From NCBI GenBank assembly GCA_001414345.1, contig LLCB01000159.1:1-64000 (forward strand): a DNA stretch of 64,000 nt, in the 5' to 3' direction. Shown here one piece after another: positions 36,701 through 49,057 of the stretch. This DNA comes from Hymenoscyphus infarciens (lineage: Eukaryota; Ascomycota; Leotiomycetes; Helotiales; Helotiaceae). The notes below the pieces were generated by a model that saw nothing but the letters and a program-made list of their open reading frames with translations, searched no databases and was not told the DNA's origin. The position numbers and the translations under genes were made by a program. Position 1 is the stretch's first letter, and each line of letters starts with the position of its first letter.

Positions 36701-38206
36701 TAGATACTTTGCAGGAGTGTCATCATCCAGTCTTTCGGGCAGGATAATGGTAGGTTCTCTTGCAATCTGTATAGAGTTGTTTTTAGACGTGCTTGAGCCA
36801 GGTGTAGCTGGACCCGAGTTCCGTGGGAATGGTGGCTCAGAATTCTGGCGAAGACGGGCGGAAAGGCCAAATAGATCACCGAAGCTCTTTCGACCGGTGG
36901 AAGTCGAGGTCCGTCCGGATACTGGAAGAGTTGGAGTTGGCAGATTGTCATCACTGGGCATGTTGCGCAGAGAACTCAGTGTAGATGATCTCCCACGCTG
37001 CCCAAGTCTATTCCGTGTTGGGGAAGATATAGAAGATGCTGCCGATTCTTTTCTAAACAAGGATGGAACACTCGTGGCTGCGAATGCCGCGGACGACTTT
37101 GCAATTGCACTGTGGGAAGGTGATGGGAGTGGAGACGCAAATCCAGCATGGTTTCCAACGTCATCAGTGGAAGATGGGGAGCGCAAAGACTTAACCGCCA
37201 GTGATTCATTACCTGGGAGAAGAGAAGAGCTAGCAGAAGCTCTAGACAAAGAATGGGATTGTTTAGGGTTGCTAGTCTTCTGAGGAAGATGGGACAAATC
37301 AAATAATGGTGCTGGGGTCTTCTTTCGACGAGGTAGTCGGAAGAATGTAGTGGTGGTATGGACAGTATGAGTGGTTGTAGTGGTGGTTGCATATACGCCA
37401 TGATCACCGGAACTCCCGTCGGATCTCGAGGATTCTGATAGTCGAGTGATTGGTAGAGCCAAAGCCGAATTGTTATCGTCCCCGTATGCCGGTGGTGAGC
37501 TAGCGGCTGTCTGTGTTGAAGGTCGAGTTGGTTCATCGAAAGTAACTCTGCTCTTGCTTCCAGACGCAGCACTTTCCGACATGGTCTTTCTCCGTTCCTT
37601 CTTCTCGCTCTTCTCCGTTTTAAGAGTAGGCCTTAACGGTTCCTCTGGGTAGGTATCCAGCGATGACTTTGTTCGACCGGGTAATCGTACTCTCGATTTC
37701 TTCTTCGCGGGCTTCGTTGCGTTCATATCCATGGTGGGGGCAGTGGTGATAATTTCTGGGGCTTTATGAATTCTTGTCAGCTTGATGTCAGATCTGGTGG
37801 GGGGTTATGATAACTGACGGTGTGGGAGAGGAGGAGCGTCGGAGTCCTGAGCAGCGTGAAGTCGAGCTCTGGCTGACAGCTGGGGGTCTGAGGCATGGCG
37901 AAATCGTAACATGGAGAAACGACGATGTTTCGGGGTCTCATCCTGTACTCCAGGTGAAATTGACCGCTCCAATTGCCCTCGTGCACTTTCCGCAGACAAT
38001 CGAACCGAAGATGGCTGAGAGGGAGTGGTTTCCGGTGACAGGAACTCTGCAGCAGAGGGTCTTCGTGGTATTTGCTCGCTCGCTCTGCCATCAAATGCTG
38101 GCGAGTTCTCAGCAATGAGCGCATCCGGAGAGAGAAAGCTGTGACGTCGGATATTGGCATCGCTCTGAGGCCCGCGGCGACGGAGTAAGCCTGGCATGAG
38201 AGGCAT
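33791..38206 (-). CDS. SYT1-like Sec7-PH guanine nucleotide exchange factor for Arf GTPases
   Basis: Exon 1 is 38,206-37,819 and exon 2 is 37,755-33,791, joined over a 63-nt intron (GTCAGT, branch GCTGAC, acceptor CCCCAG) to about 1,450 residues. The phase fits exactly and fuses PPLPH to QIITTAPTMDM; without it the protein would start at 37,732 and lack 137 residues. A Sec7 domain lies at about residues 462-625: AIRKLLMEVELPKETQQIDR contains the catalytic glutamate finger in the PKETQ position, and LLILHTDVFNKNNKHKM matches the second Sec7 motif. A PH domain follows at about 742-885 (VGLLWRKD, WQEWGAILTGAQLYFF), then a helical coiled-coil segment at about 930-985. The rest is Ser/Pro-rich and probably phosphorylated disorder. 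Yeast Syt1 has the same order and activates Arf2/Arf3-type GTPases in membrane traffic. It is divergently arranged with ECM14. Confidence 0.88.
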
Positions 38207-39094
38207 GTTTAGATGTCGGCCATGAACTCATTGGTTTGGAGAGTTGTATTCGAAGTTGTTTACGTTGCTGGAATATCGCACATTCGGTGGTCGGGACGCG
38301 GTTTCTTCTTGCGAGCGGTGGAGGTAGAAGCTGAATTGAGGGCTGGGAGGAACCCTGTCTTCGTGCCAAGTGCGCTCAGATATTCAAACGAGTGACGAGG
38401 GAACGACCGTGGAGACGTTCGAAGGGTGAAGAGGAGGAGGAGAGAATCAATAAAGATCTCTTGGACGAGAATTGATGTGTGCTGTAACGGATTGCCGGTG
38501 TCGTGGTCTGATAACCCCTATGATGTTGATGGGAGTTGCTCAATATGGGTGGGTATGCCGGGAGGCAGCTGGTCCTTCTGCGGGCAGGTGGGTTTTGGCT
38601 TCACGGAAGAGGCTAGAGAGGCTAGATCCTGAGCAACGCAAGCGCAAGCCTGACGAGTAGATGGGGATGGGGTAGCTGCAGCTGCGACTCGGAGGCTAAA
38701 GGCACTTACTTCAGTTGATAAGTCCCTTCAGTTTAGGGCTTCTCGAAAGCTAGGTATTTATTTCATTGCGTCTAGGCGTGTATAATACACTATATATTAG
38801 ATCTAGCGCACAAGAACTAGCTTGCTTCACTCTCCCCAAAAGACTTCGTGATGCCGCTTTCTATTGTTGCAGTACGGTCCGTACCAAAAACCCATCAGCC
38901 GGGAAAACAACCGCCACGCGGGTGCCTGGCTCGCCTGGCTCTGTCAGCTTGAGCATCGCATCGCATCGCATCGCATCCCATCCCTCCACCAGCCCACGAC
39001 CGTCTTTTCCTCCCATCAGAGGCATCACCACTTTCTTGCTGAACACAACTCCCATCCGCATCGCAAGCACATTGCGACGAGTGCGCTATTAAAA
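38207..39094. promoter_or_regulatory. Divergent promoter region between the Sec7 gene and ECM14
   Basis: Nearly 0.9 kb separates the two start codons. It contains small overlapping frames without motifs and a CATCG pentamer repeat at about 38,953-38,978. Pyrimidine-rich sequence precedes the ECM14 ATG. No specific binding site is recognised. Confidence 0.5.
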
Positions 39095-40926
39095 ATGCGT
39101 GATTCCTCGCAGTGCCAACTCATTTTCTCCCTCTCCCTCTCCCTCTCCTTTCTCGTCCTCGTCTTATCGCTGTGTACCACTATCGATGCCTCCGCGCTGC
39201 CGTGGAGCACCACCACTCAATTATCAGCCACCCAACCTCAGCCGACAAAAGAGCAACTGCGCAGTGTCTTTCCCACGCGTAATGTCTTTCCCCAATTAAC
39301 ATGGCTTCGGGATGCTGCCATTGAAAAGATATTTCGTATTCCCCCGAACGCTTCCAAAACCGGATGCGACAAACCAAGTTTGGCCTCTCGCCCGTCGAAC
39401 TCTCAACTCCCAGCAACCTTGCTCGCCAGATATGGAGGGGATGTGGTTCTACGATTTAATCTCACCACCCCGGATGAGGAATCCGCATTGTCTGACGTGG
39501 CAGACACTCTGTTCTTGGATGTGTGGGAGTTTACAAGCAACTGGGCTGATATCCGGTTGAGAAAGGAAGATGTAAGTATATGCTAGCATACCATGATATG
39601 GGTTAATTGATACTCTAGGTTCCCTCTCTTCTTGGTTTACTACCCGAGTCGCTGCAGAGATCTTACTCTCCTCTTATGCCGGACCTAGCAGATTCGATTT
39701 ACCAAACGTACCCTTCGAGTAGCCGAGCAGAAAGACGACTTTCCTCCACACATGATCGAACTTTTACCCCAACATTAAAAACAAGGGATGGAGTGGACAA
39801 CATATTCTTCAATGATTATCAACCTCTCTCGGTCATTTCACCGTGGATGCGATTGATGGCATCGATGTTTACAACCCATGTTCGTATGATTAGCATTGGA
39901 ACCACATATGAAGGCCGCGAGATACCTGCACTACGAGTCGGCGTTTCTCCCAACCTCCCACAAGACTCTCCTAATCCAAGGAAGACAATAATAATCTCAG
40001 GTGGTTCGCATGCTCGAGAATGGATATCTGTGAGTACAGTGACCTACGTCGCCTGGTCCCTTATCACATCCTATGGCAAATCCCCAGCAATCACCAAACT
40101 CCTAGAGGAGTTTGATTTCGTCTTCATACCTACTACGAACCCGGATGGATATGTTTATACTTGGGAGACCGACCGTCTCTGGCGCAAGAATCGACAAGAA
40201 ACCAGCCTACGATTTTGCCGAGGATTGGATCTCGATAGAACATTCGGATTCGAATGGGCCGGAACCACATCCGAGAGCAACCCATGCTCAGAAAGCTACC
40301 CAGGCGAAGAACCCTTCCAAGCCGTGGAAGCCCATAGACTTGCCGAATGGGCCAAGAACGAAACAGAAAACAATGGAGTCCGCTTCGTTGGATTTCTAGA
40401 TCTCCATTCCTACTCGCAACAAGTGCTATATCCGTACTCCTATTCATGCAACGCGAATCCACCAAGCTTGGAGAATTTGGAAGAGCTGGGAATGGGGCTT
40501 GCCAAGGCAATCCGTATTGCCAGCGGCGAACAATATAGCGTTGCGTCCGCTTGTGAAGGTGCTGTTGTTGGGGGAGTTTCCCGTATGGAAACAGGTGGGG
40601 GATCGGCTATTGATTGGTTTTATCATGAGATGAAGGTTCGATATAGTTATCAGATTAAGCTGAGAGATACTGGGAGTTATGGGTTTCTGTTGCCGAAGGA
40701 AAATATCCTTCCGACGGGTGAAGAGGCTTTTAATGCTGTGAAATACTTTGGGGATTTTCTTTTAGGGAATAAAGGGATTGAAAGTGTTGCTACGGAAGAG
40801 GCGATTGAGATTGAAGAACAGACGATTGTTGAGGGCGCGGAAAATGAAGAAGAGGATGAGGGAGAGGAAGAGGCTATCAGTTATAGATTTGGCCAAGTGA
40901 GATTGGATCTGAGACGGAGGAGATGA
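39095..40926 (+). CDS. ECM14: Ecm14, inactive metallocarboxypeptidase (M14 pseudoenzyme)
   Basis: Exons 39,095-39,571 and 39,619-40,926, with a 47-nt intron (GTAAGT..CTAG, phase 0), give about 594 residues. The N-terminus is a strong signal peptide ([15 protein letters not shown], cleavage near DASA), followed by a propeptide-like region and an M14 carboxypeptidase domain from about residue 215. Zinc ligands are present: SHAREW (His and Glu) and DLHSYS (second His). The position of the catalytic glutamate (FELRDTG in carboxypeptidase A) reads IKLRDTG, so lysine replaces glutamate. That substitution is the hallmark of Ecm14, which yeast work links to cell-wall organisation. Other expected residues (NPDGY, LWRKNR) are present. 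The acidic C-terminal tail (residues about 545-585) ends in a basic RRRR cluster. The protein is expected in the secretory pathway, vacuole or outside the cell. Confidence 0.93.
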
Positions 40927-41769
40927 ATATTTCCTATGAAAATAAATTAAGGGTGAAGAGAAACTGGTTGTACTCGATAGGTGGGAAGATATGAGAGCGG
41001 GCGTTTCCGGTGTTTCAGGGGATATGGTTGTTGACGGGTTGGGAGGTCATCATGGGCTTTTGGGGTGAATCGGGTCTGGCTTGGGGGATGAACAGAGTAT
41101 ACACTCTGTACAAAAAATTGAATGAAAAAGAAAACTTGTCAAATTTATTGTCTCCTCCAGGCTTGGTGGTCCCTGGTCATTTCCATATGTACTCGAGTAC
41201 TGTAAGTCAATTCAAAGTATATCTTCGGCGAAAGCCCTGTTCTAAATCTAGATTCTTTTGGATACTTGAGATAATGGAAACAATGAATGATAGTTAAGAG
41301 AATATAAATTTACTTTCTCTAGCTTGGTTGGATAATATAAATTGTCAACTTGAGTTCGGGTTGAAATCCGAACTATCAGTGGTGATGTTATTGTTATGAA
41401 GTACGTTTCTTTAAAACAGTTGATGAACATAAATCTACAACCTATCATATGACTCAAGAGAATTTGGGTTCAAGTTAGCTACCGTGCTGAGAATGGGTCA
41501 ACTCGGTTAATCTTATGGAGTCACAACGACCTCGAAAGAGACATGTAATAATGACTTATAAACCAAGAAGAGTTGTCACGTAAGTAGGAGAAGAATTGAT
41601 GCTGTTGCATATCAGGGCACAAACGTTTGTTTTTGTCTCACCTATGACTCTCATCTGTCTCCGTCACTCTGACTGATACAGCTTACTCACACTTATTCAC
41701 GGCTATCCCTTCAAATAATGCCATGCCCTCAACCAAGGAGACACACTAAGTGCTTTCTCTTTTTTCAAG
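40927..41769. other. Intergenic region
   Basis: Short frames of 69-95 codons occur on both strands without motifs. The region just before 41,770 is pyrimidine-rich, like a fungal promoter. Confidence 0.5.
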
Positions 41770-42369
41770 ATGGCTGAAACCTCGTCACATTTCACCAGAC
41801 AGCCAATTCTCAGCCCTGATAGCATAGCACGGAGCCGGGTCGACAAACCACCCAAGAACGCCGTCATACTCCCCTACAATTACGATCTCCAAATCGAAGT
41901 CCATTGGACGGAAGATGGGGCTCTGGAGAACATAAAAATCATCCTTTACTACCGCACCATCTAAACTCCCTCCCCAACACCAGAATCCAAAAACGATGTC
42001 CCTCCCAACTCCCTCCTTCCCTCCCTTACCCATTTCCAACCACGGTATATGCCGCAGACTAGATTCGAACAGCCACTCAATGAACATCTCAATGTTTACA
42101 TGAACCACAACGTGGAGAGGGTTGGGAATAATGCGGAACTGGAATTTAGAGTGAAATTGGGAGATTGGCAGTCTCCAAATGAGACAGAGTTTGTTGAGAG
42201 AGCGATTTGTATTGAGTGGAGGGAAGTGAAGGACGGGGGTGGTTTGGAGATGTGGTATCCTGTTTTTCAGGCTGATGTTGAGAGATTTAGTGATGCCTTT
42301 TTGGGGCCGGAGAGTGTTGACGGGCAGGTGGTAGGACGAATCCAGTGGGCGAGCTCACTCGGAGGATAG
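41770..42369 (+). pseudogene. Unknown gene with a single in-frame stop codon
   Basis: From ATG at 41,770 one reading frame continues to a stop at 42,367-42,369 (199 codons before the final stop) and is interrupted only by TAA at 41,962-41,964. The frame before and after this codon is the same (279 nt from the first ATG to the later ATG at 42,049). Both halves have protein-like composition: SHFTRQPILSPDS and LPYNYDLQIEVHW before, then FEQPLNEHLNVYMNHNVERV and ERAICIEWREV after. The affected site reads ATC-TAA-ACT; a CAA-to-TAA change is a CpA-to-TpA mutation of the RIP type. I recognise no family. Alternatives are an unrecognised intron across the stop, stop readthrough, or a sequence error. 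An ancestral protein of about 199 residues is inferred. Confidence 0.5.
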
Positions 42370-44892
42370 ATTGGAGTTTTGTTAGTATCTTTAGGGTTAG
42401 GGAAAATAATTTTGGTTTTAAAAAAAAGTTTTCTACCTTCATTCTTGTAGCTTTAAATTGGTCTCTTCAGGAGTGTCGGGGATTATCTCAACCTTTTGGT
42501 GTCTGGGTGGGAGTTTGGATGCAAGGATTTCTTGGTTTCTCTTTCTACAGATTGGGACGGATATAATTTCGCGTTCTTTGGTCGCTTTTTCAATAATTGA
42601 TATATGTTAAATCTTGGTTGCTCCCTTGCAAGACCTACTTGCTTGGAATTGGAGTCTACTTCAAAGAACTCGCCTCAATTCCCCTATAATATCAAGTCAC
42701 TTAGCTGCCAATTTGCCGAGATAAATGCGAATAAAATAGGAAAGCTTAGGAAGACCGAAACAGAGTGCTGTCCCCACTATTATATGATTCCGTCGGGTTT
42801 TGAAACAAACACCGGAAGCATCCGAAGTGTCTTAATAAGCTAACAATGAGCGATAGGTTTATTCGGGGCTTTAGTACTATGTAAGATACGTGAAGCTAAG
42901 TGACAACGTTGTAAGGTGATACTTCTTCCTCTCCTACGCTACAGTTAGAGAGAGAACCGGTATAAACAAGCTTGTGGGGTCTGTTTTTTTGACGATATTG
43001 TTAGACAATCGCAACATTAAGTGGAGACGATTTATGCCTAATTTATTCGTCTCTGGAGGATATCGAGAGATTCTCCACTCTCGAAGAACAATCACAGTGT
43101 TGCCCCGCAATATACCTCGGGGTCCCTGTTAGAGTATCTACAAAGTCTTGAGGCAGCGACGCTCATCGCACCAAATTTTAGAGCCCTAACGAGTTTCTAC
43201 TCTAGACCAAAAACGCGTTACAATATCTCTTATAAACACTCCTCAACGCGTACAGTCATCTCTACTTCTTTAGAGTTTTAAGCCCCTTTTTCGTATAACT
43301 CAAAACTTAGGTATTAAACTAGGGATTTAGCGGTAAGTTTTCTTCTACTTAAAATAAAGTTGTTCCCTAATCTAGGGAGATAGATCTCTACTTACTTTTT
43401 AGAAGTCTAAAGTATAAGATTTCATAGATTTTGAGAGGATTTACTTAGTAATAGTTTGTGGAGCCGACTGTAGATCCACAAAGTGTTGCCCCGTAACCTC
43501 GTCTCAAAAGAGCCTGAAAAGTGAAGTTTTCAGTGCTAGAGATTATGCCTCAATGTCGTCGAAAAACAGGCCCTTAGCATATAAGAAGAGAATGAGAGAT
43601 GCGTGTTCATGGAGTGCAGTTGCTAAAAGGTGTTAAATTTTGGTGAATCTTAAAAGAGCAAGAGGAAAAGGTGTACTAAGATGCAAATTCCCCTCGCATG
43701 GCCCTCCTTGGAAGAGCCTCCTAAGTGTGTCATATAGACTGAAAAAAAAACCAACCGTGAGGTGGTGTGCTATCTGCCTAGGGTACTCTCAATTTACACC
43801 ACCGGTACTCATTAGAGGTTTTGCTGCGGTAATAACAACACTTTCATCGACTCTTGCCCTTCCCATTTCCTGAGCATGTAGTCACTTGAACAATTGTTTT
43901 TTCAAGTCATCCGTGTAAGAGATGAAGGAGTCACATAGAGCACTCTAAATCGCGCTAGAGAGGATGTTTCGGTAGGCAGAAAGTCACATATTTGGGCAGG
44001 ATGTGCCCTCCAAGAATGGTGCTGTGTAGGCTAACAGTGTAGCAATTTATACAGATGCAATGTTGCCCATTTCGTGAAATTGCAAATCCATATAGGAAGG
44101 GACGTACTAAGCGAAGAATCCCCTGGTTGAGTTTCGAGAATGATTAACATTTAGGCGTCGAGTAGATGGTGTGGAGTTTAAAACTGGTGCGTTCTCTTGC
44201 TTTTGATGTTCAGCAACTTTGCCCCCATTTGTAGAGATTTCGCAATGCAAAATGAGTTTCGAGTTGTTTCTTTTATGCTGGAAAGGAGATTCTTAGTAGA
44301 TGTAGGAGCCTTCTATGCAATGCTAGAACAAAAAAATGCATTTTGTACAACTCAGCCACAGAGTACCATCAAATACGACGTCTAGAGTTGAGGCGGAACA
44401 GCTTGAAAAACAATACTTGCAAATAAAGAGCCTATCAGAAAAAATGGGATTTCTCCCTTACCATATGCATGGCCAATAGCCATAGCGTCATGTGCAGTAA
44501 CGACAGAGGAACAAGTGGTGTTTCTACGGCGAACACACCAAAACACGTGGATTGAATTCTGCTGCGGAAACTCTCTACGCTTAAAACGAGCAGTGGAGAA
44601 TTTCTGGGAGACATACGAGATAGGGAAAGAGAAATGTACAACATTGGAGAGTGATGAAAAGATATACTCAACGTACTCGTTTGTGGCCAAGCGTTTGTTT
44701 GAAATACCGGCTTTGACTCGCCCGTCGTGAATTTTGGCTAACGCATATTGGATAGTTAGGCAGGGTGTTTGAGACAGCTGTTTGGAGGTGCGTATATGTA
44801 CTATAGATATTGAGATTTCCCATTATGATACGAATAGCCTGGGAAGAAATCCGATTGAAGATGCATTTAGCCTCGGATCGAAGGTCACTTGA
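42370..44892. other. 2.5-kb region with no recognised gene
   Basis: Only short frames (60-102 codons) without motifs are found on both strands. The stretch 42,850-43,500 is mildly AT-biased, and the phrase AGTGTTGCCCCG occurs at both 43,096 and 43,482, so a decayed repeat of about 0.4 kb may be present. A short palindrome lies near 43,070 (CGAGAGATTCTCCACTCTCG). The remainder, 43,500-44,890, has mixed composition and no identifiable content. Confidence 0.4.
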
Positions 44893-46945
44893 CTAAAGTT
44901 GCTCCTTTTTTAACAAATCTTCGATGACCCTTGCAGCGTGCAAACACTTCTCATCCTGAAACCGAGGGGCTGTAATTTGAATTGCACAGGGCATCCCATC
45001 GGATACGGCTGGATTATCTGGTGAAGATGTCAATCAGAAGATATTTCTGGGCCACAAAAAGGTGGTTAAACGACTTACAGCTTGCTCCCCTAGCTGGCGA
45101 GGTGATGGTGAGGGAATCTGGGTCGAGATCCTTTGAAGCAGTGCTGTATGGAAAAAGACAGGCAGGATACTGTGGTTTGTAGGTCAGAAGATATCCACAA
45201 CGGATGAGTAGAAATACTCGCATCAAGCAGATTCCACATGCAAGAATAGGCCGGTAATTGATGTTTGTCGTGCTCTAATGCCGTATGTTGTGCTCCAGGT
45301 CCAAGTATCACATCCAATGTCTTATTCTTGAACACTTCTCGCCAGGCTTCTTTGTAGTCGCGTATTTCAACATTCAGAGTCGCAAGCTCTGGAACTCCGT
45401 AATGTTTTTTCTCAGTGCGGCGTTTCAGGGACGGAATCAGAGGCTCCTTGCTTGCGTCAATCCGTTTAATAGGAGTAGAATCTGGGTCTATAATCATTGT
45501 CTCGATGGCTAGACGAGTACCTAGAGCGACCCTCGTGGGTTGTGAATGTTCAAGTTCTATAATTTTGTGGCCGCCGGCGGCAAGAGCTTGAGTTGCCTTC
45601 TTGACTGTATAAATTTTAGCAGCTTCCTGAGTTGGAAAGTCCGGTTGAAGGATTCGATTGTCGGCTGGATACAAGAAAACATTGTAAGACTAAGGTAAAG
45701 AACGAAACACCCACTAGCACGCCGAATCGGTGGATGAAGAGGGAATATTGGGTCTTCAGCAAGTACTCCAATCGTGAGTACATTCCCTTTCGAGCTCCAG
45801 TCTTCCTTGAGCCAAGGTACGGGATGTGTATCCGAATCATCCCGCCAGGGTTTGGTATCCACCACTGACGACATAAACAGCCCAAGATCGGTCAAGGAAG
45901 TTGCCATAGGTCCAGCGCTAGGAAGCATTCCTACAATCCCAGTAATTCCCTTCAATCCAGGACCTGTTTGGCCACCCCACGGAATTCTCCCAGAAGATGG
46001 TTTAAAGCCATATACGCCACAGCAAAGAGATGGTGTACGAATTGAACCTGTTGTTTTGTTAGCTATGCTGGCTTTATGAAAATATAATAACGTCCCTGCA
46101 AGATCTGTGCCAACACCAAGTAGAGAGCCTCTAAGCGCAATGAGGGCTCCTTCTCCACCGCTAGAGCCTCCGGCAGTAAGTTTTGTGTTGAGTGGATTGA
46201 GCGTTCGTCCGAAGATATTGTTGTGAGATTCGGGAGTCTTTCAAATTAGTAAAACATGCATGTAAATTGAACGCGAAACTCACCAGTACAGCTTGTGGGA
46301 CATTGGTCTTCACATACAGAACTGCGCCTAAATTGAGTAGAGTGTCGACAAGTACAGAATTCTTCTTAGGGAGTTGGCGATCAAGAAAAGAAACGATTCC
46401 GATGGTAGATTGGACCCCTTTGATGTTGAACGAATCCTGTAATCCTGTCAATAAGGCAGAATTCAAACAGTAGAAGTTGCATACTTTGAGGCTTATCGGG
46501 AGGCCGTGGAGGGGCCCGAACACCTTCTTTTCTTTTGCAAGATAGTGGTCCAGAAAGGCAGCTCTTTCTTTTGCGTAGTCAAACATGGTCTCTGTAAGGC
46601 ATGATGTCTGTCATTCCGCCATCAGTATGCTTCGGAGCGGACAGGAAAAGCCAGGAGAGTAACCAATTGTTGAGCAATCGCTGCCCTCTTGCAGAAGGCA
46701 GTTGTCACCTCAGCAGAAGATAGACCACCAGTCGACAACTCATCCAGGAGTTGTTTCGCATCGTATAACTCTGTGATTTCCAACTCTTTTTCGGACAAGA
46801 GGCCACATTGACGCGGGATTTTGAGAACATTTGACGAAATAACAACTGTCGAAGGGATAATCCATTCGGAGGGAATAGCTGCTTTAACGGCCAGCTGCTT
46901 TCTTGCAACCTTGGTCTGCCATGGTTCCAACGGAGAAGTATCCAT
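44893..46945 (-). CDS. Amidase-signature enzyme (acetamidase-like) with a mutated splice donor; possibly inactive
   Basis: On the minus strand, exons 46,945-46,643, 46,589-46,485, 46,436-46,284, 46,237-46,096, 46,047-45,715, 45,664-45,222, 45,169-45,079 and 45,017-44,893 join to about 564 residues. The full amidase signature is present: GPLHGLPISLK with the catalytic lysine, NVPQ, TPESHNNIFGRTLNP, TAGGSSGGEG with the cis-serine, GTDLAG plus SIR with the nucleophile serine, and CCGVYGFKPS. These enzymes hydrolyse amides such as acetamide and are usually cytosolic. Two introns are abnormal. The one at 46,095-46,048 starts GGACGT instead of GTACGT but keeps its branch site (GCTAAC) and CAG; retention would add 16 in-frame residues inside the catalytic loop. 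The one at 45,221-45,170 starts GC rather than GT. The exon 1/2 junction is the least certain. The gene lies between an empty region and a RIP block. Confidence 0.8.
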
Positions 46946-47700
46946 AACAATGAGGGGGAAATAAGTAGACAACAGCAAATAAATAGACTACACTTCTGTT
47001 GTTCCTGGCCATTTTGGAAAAGGGACAGATTGTGTGAAATCTCTCAACACTACCGGTAGCCAACATGACGAGTCACATTGATTAAAGTGGGATGGTGATG
47101 AGTGAGCATAGCAGTTCTTGAATTGAAAAAGGAATAGCTCAACAGTGTTTTTGTGTGAATAAAATGCCACTTACAGTGTAGGAAACACCAGCGCAACGGG
47201 TCTGAACGACCTCGCGCATTTCACAACAGACCAGGACAGCGGGACAGGGAGGCCAGATTATATAGCCAAGTATGTCAGTACTCTAGACCGCTACTGCTAC
47301 CGTTCTTGGGCAACTGAACTGCGCGTCTAGTAAGAGAAAAACCGTCGGTATTTTCAGTCAAGAACCTCCTTTCGAGAAGTACGTATGCGCCACACGTCTG
47401 ACGAGCTACCAATTGCCGATTCCAGGGCGCGACAACTCTAGAAACAAACTAATGCAGGCCTTTCAACTTAACCTGGTGATCGAAGGAAATCAGATTCTTC
47501 TACAAGTGCTCGGGAGATATTGGAGTTGATAGTTGCGCGAACTACTGGGGAAGAGCACGGGAAGAGGAGCGTATATCTTGGCAACGGATTTTGAGTCGAC
47601 CGGTGATCCCGCTCCCGCTAGCTTAGATTAATCGTGGCGCCAAGACCCCACCCTTCCTAGAAGAGTAGAGCACGCTAACTTACAAGAAACCTCTTAATTT
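46946..47700. other. Amidase upstream region and RIP-block boundary
   Basis: Normal-composition sequence to about 47,690 that should hold the amidase promoter; it has no supported gene. RIP-type sequence begins near 47,695. Confidence 0.5.
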
Positions 47701-47751
47701 ATAACCTTTTTATCTCTATAATACTTTAATAAATTCTACTATAACAACGTA

Positions 47752-48480
47752 ATGCCTAAATTCGATCCCGCGAACGAGAAGAAAGTTAGAGATACTCTAG
47801 CTTTCTTTTAAAAAAAATCTCGATACTAAAGTTATAAAAGTTATATACTAAGTTTAATATTAGTATTTATACTATTTATAACAAAAGAGGTCACTAAATA
47901 GAAATATATCGCAGAAGCGATAATAAAGCACTTATAGATATATAAGAGGCTTTCTTATAGTTATTTATTAAATAGTTAATCTATATTAGCTATTAAGTAA
48001 TAAAAAGAAATATTTATATAAATATAAGTTCTATTCTATAAGTAAGTAGTAGTTTATCTATATAGAATTTATTTATACTAGAATAGAGAATATAGTTTAG
48101 AAGTATTATATTTATAATCTTAGTAAATACTTCTAAACTTTTTTTTATACTTTTAAATAAATAGAAAAATCTATTTTATAAATAAAGAGAGTTATAAAAC
48201 TTATCTAGATTACTCTCGAAGTTATAGTAGTATAGAAAATAGAGAATATAAGAAGATAATATTAAGAGAAATAGAGTTATATAGAGATAAAAGTAGAAAT
48301 AACTTTATAACTACTTTAGATAATATTAATATAATTACTAAAACTTTATTATATATACTTTAGTTTTTATAGTAAACTCTATATTACTTTTGATAAATAT
48401 TCTATTTAACTTCTATATAGATTAATATTAAAACAACTTTAAAAGTAAGTAAATAATATAATATAAGAGTAAAAATCAAG
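47752..48480 (+). mobile_element. Relic of a pogo-like (Tc1/mariner superfamily) transposase gene
   Basis: ATG at 47,752 opens a frame beginning MPKFDPANEKKVRDTLA, the typical start of fungal pogo-type transposases before their helix-turn-helix. The following text (with many RIP stops) continues as expected for the DNA-binding region, for example KYIAEA at about 47,905. Catalytic motifs are not visible. The copy seems truncated by the retrotransposon that inserted at 48,557. No terminal repeats were identified. Confidence 0.6.
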
Positions 48481-48561
48481 TAAATAAGTAAGCTTTTATT
48501 AGCTACGCTTTAATATTCAGCTTTAACATCACCTCTTATAAACACCTCTCTTGCTCTAAAG

Positions 48562-49057
48562 TGTAATAGCACGAAATACACATAACTATAGTAGAGGCAT
48601 ATAGGAGTACGTATAGTAGAATGACGTATATAGATACTAGGCACTAATATAGAAGAAAACAATAACTGTCTCTCTACTATACTAAACATAAACGTCTATA
48701 TATAAGAAGGTCGGAAGCTTCTAAGTTCTAATAATAATAATAACCGAGCCTTACTTAATATAGCTAATACTAAATAATAAGAGCTGAAAAGCTAAATATA
48801 TAACCTTTGATTCTTTAAAAAGCTAAATATATAATATCTAAACCTTAATCTCTTTTATATATAAATGTTAGATATTAATACCTTTAGTACTTTACTTATA
48901 TAAGTATTAGTTATTCGTAATCTCAGCTCTAGAGATATTAGAGGTATTAGCACTACTTAGAGGTATTAGTAGTTTTACGAATGCCGATAATTTAGAATAG
49001 TGTTATTATATAATAATCTAGCTATTATATAATAATCTAGGATAGTATGCTATTATA
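48562..49057 (-). repeat. 3' LTR of the chromovirus (fully RIP-mutated)
   Basis: This 496-bp repeat is collinear with 56,160-56,674, apart from a 19-bp tandem-unit difference near its end. The outer two base pairs are still TG; the inner end CA has become TA. Confidence 0.9.

Noticed and set aside
36642..37572. Long open frames antisense to the Sec7 gene (213 and 198 codons)
   Set aside because: They are shadows of the serine/proline-rich coding sequence and carry no motif of their own.
44382..44690. 102-codon minus-strand frame downstream of the amidase
   Set aside because: It overlaps other frames of similar length and has no motif or conserved context.
46443..46483. Continuation of the amidase frame through VCNFYCLNSALLTG
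   Set aside because: It is a 48-nt intron with GTATGC donor and ACAG acceptor; removing it restores ISLKDSF.
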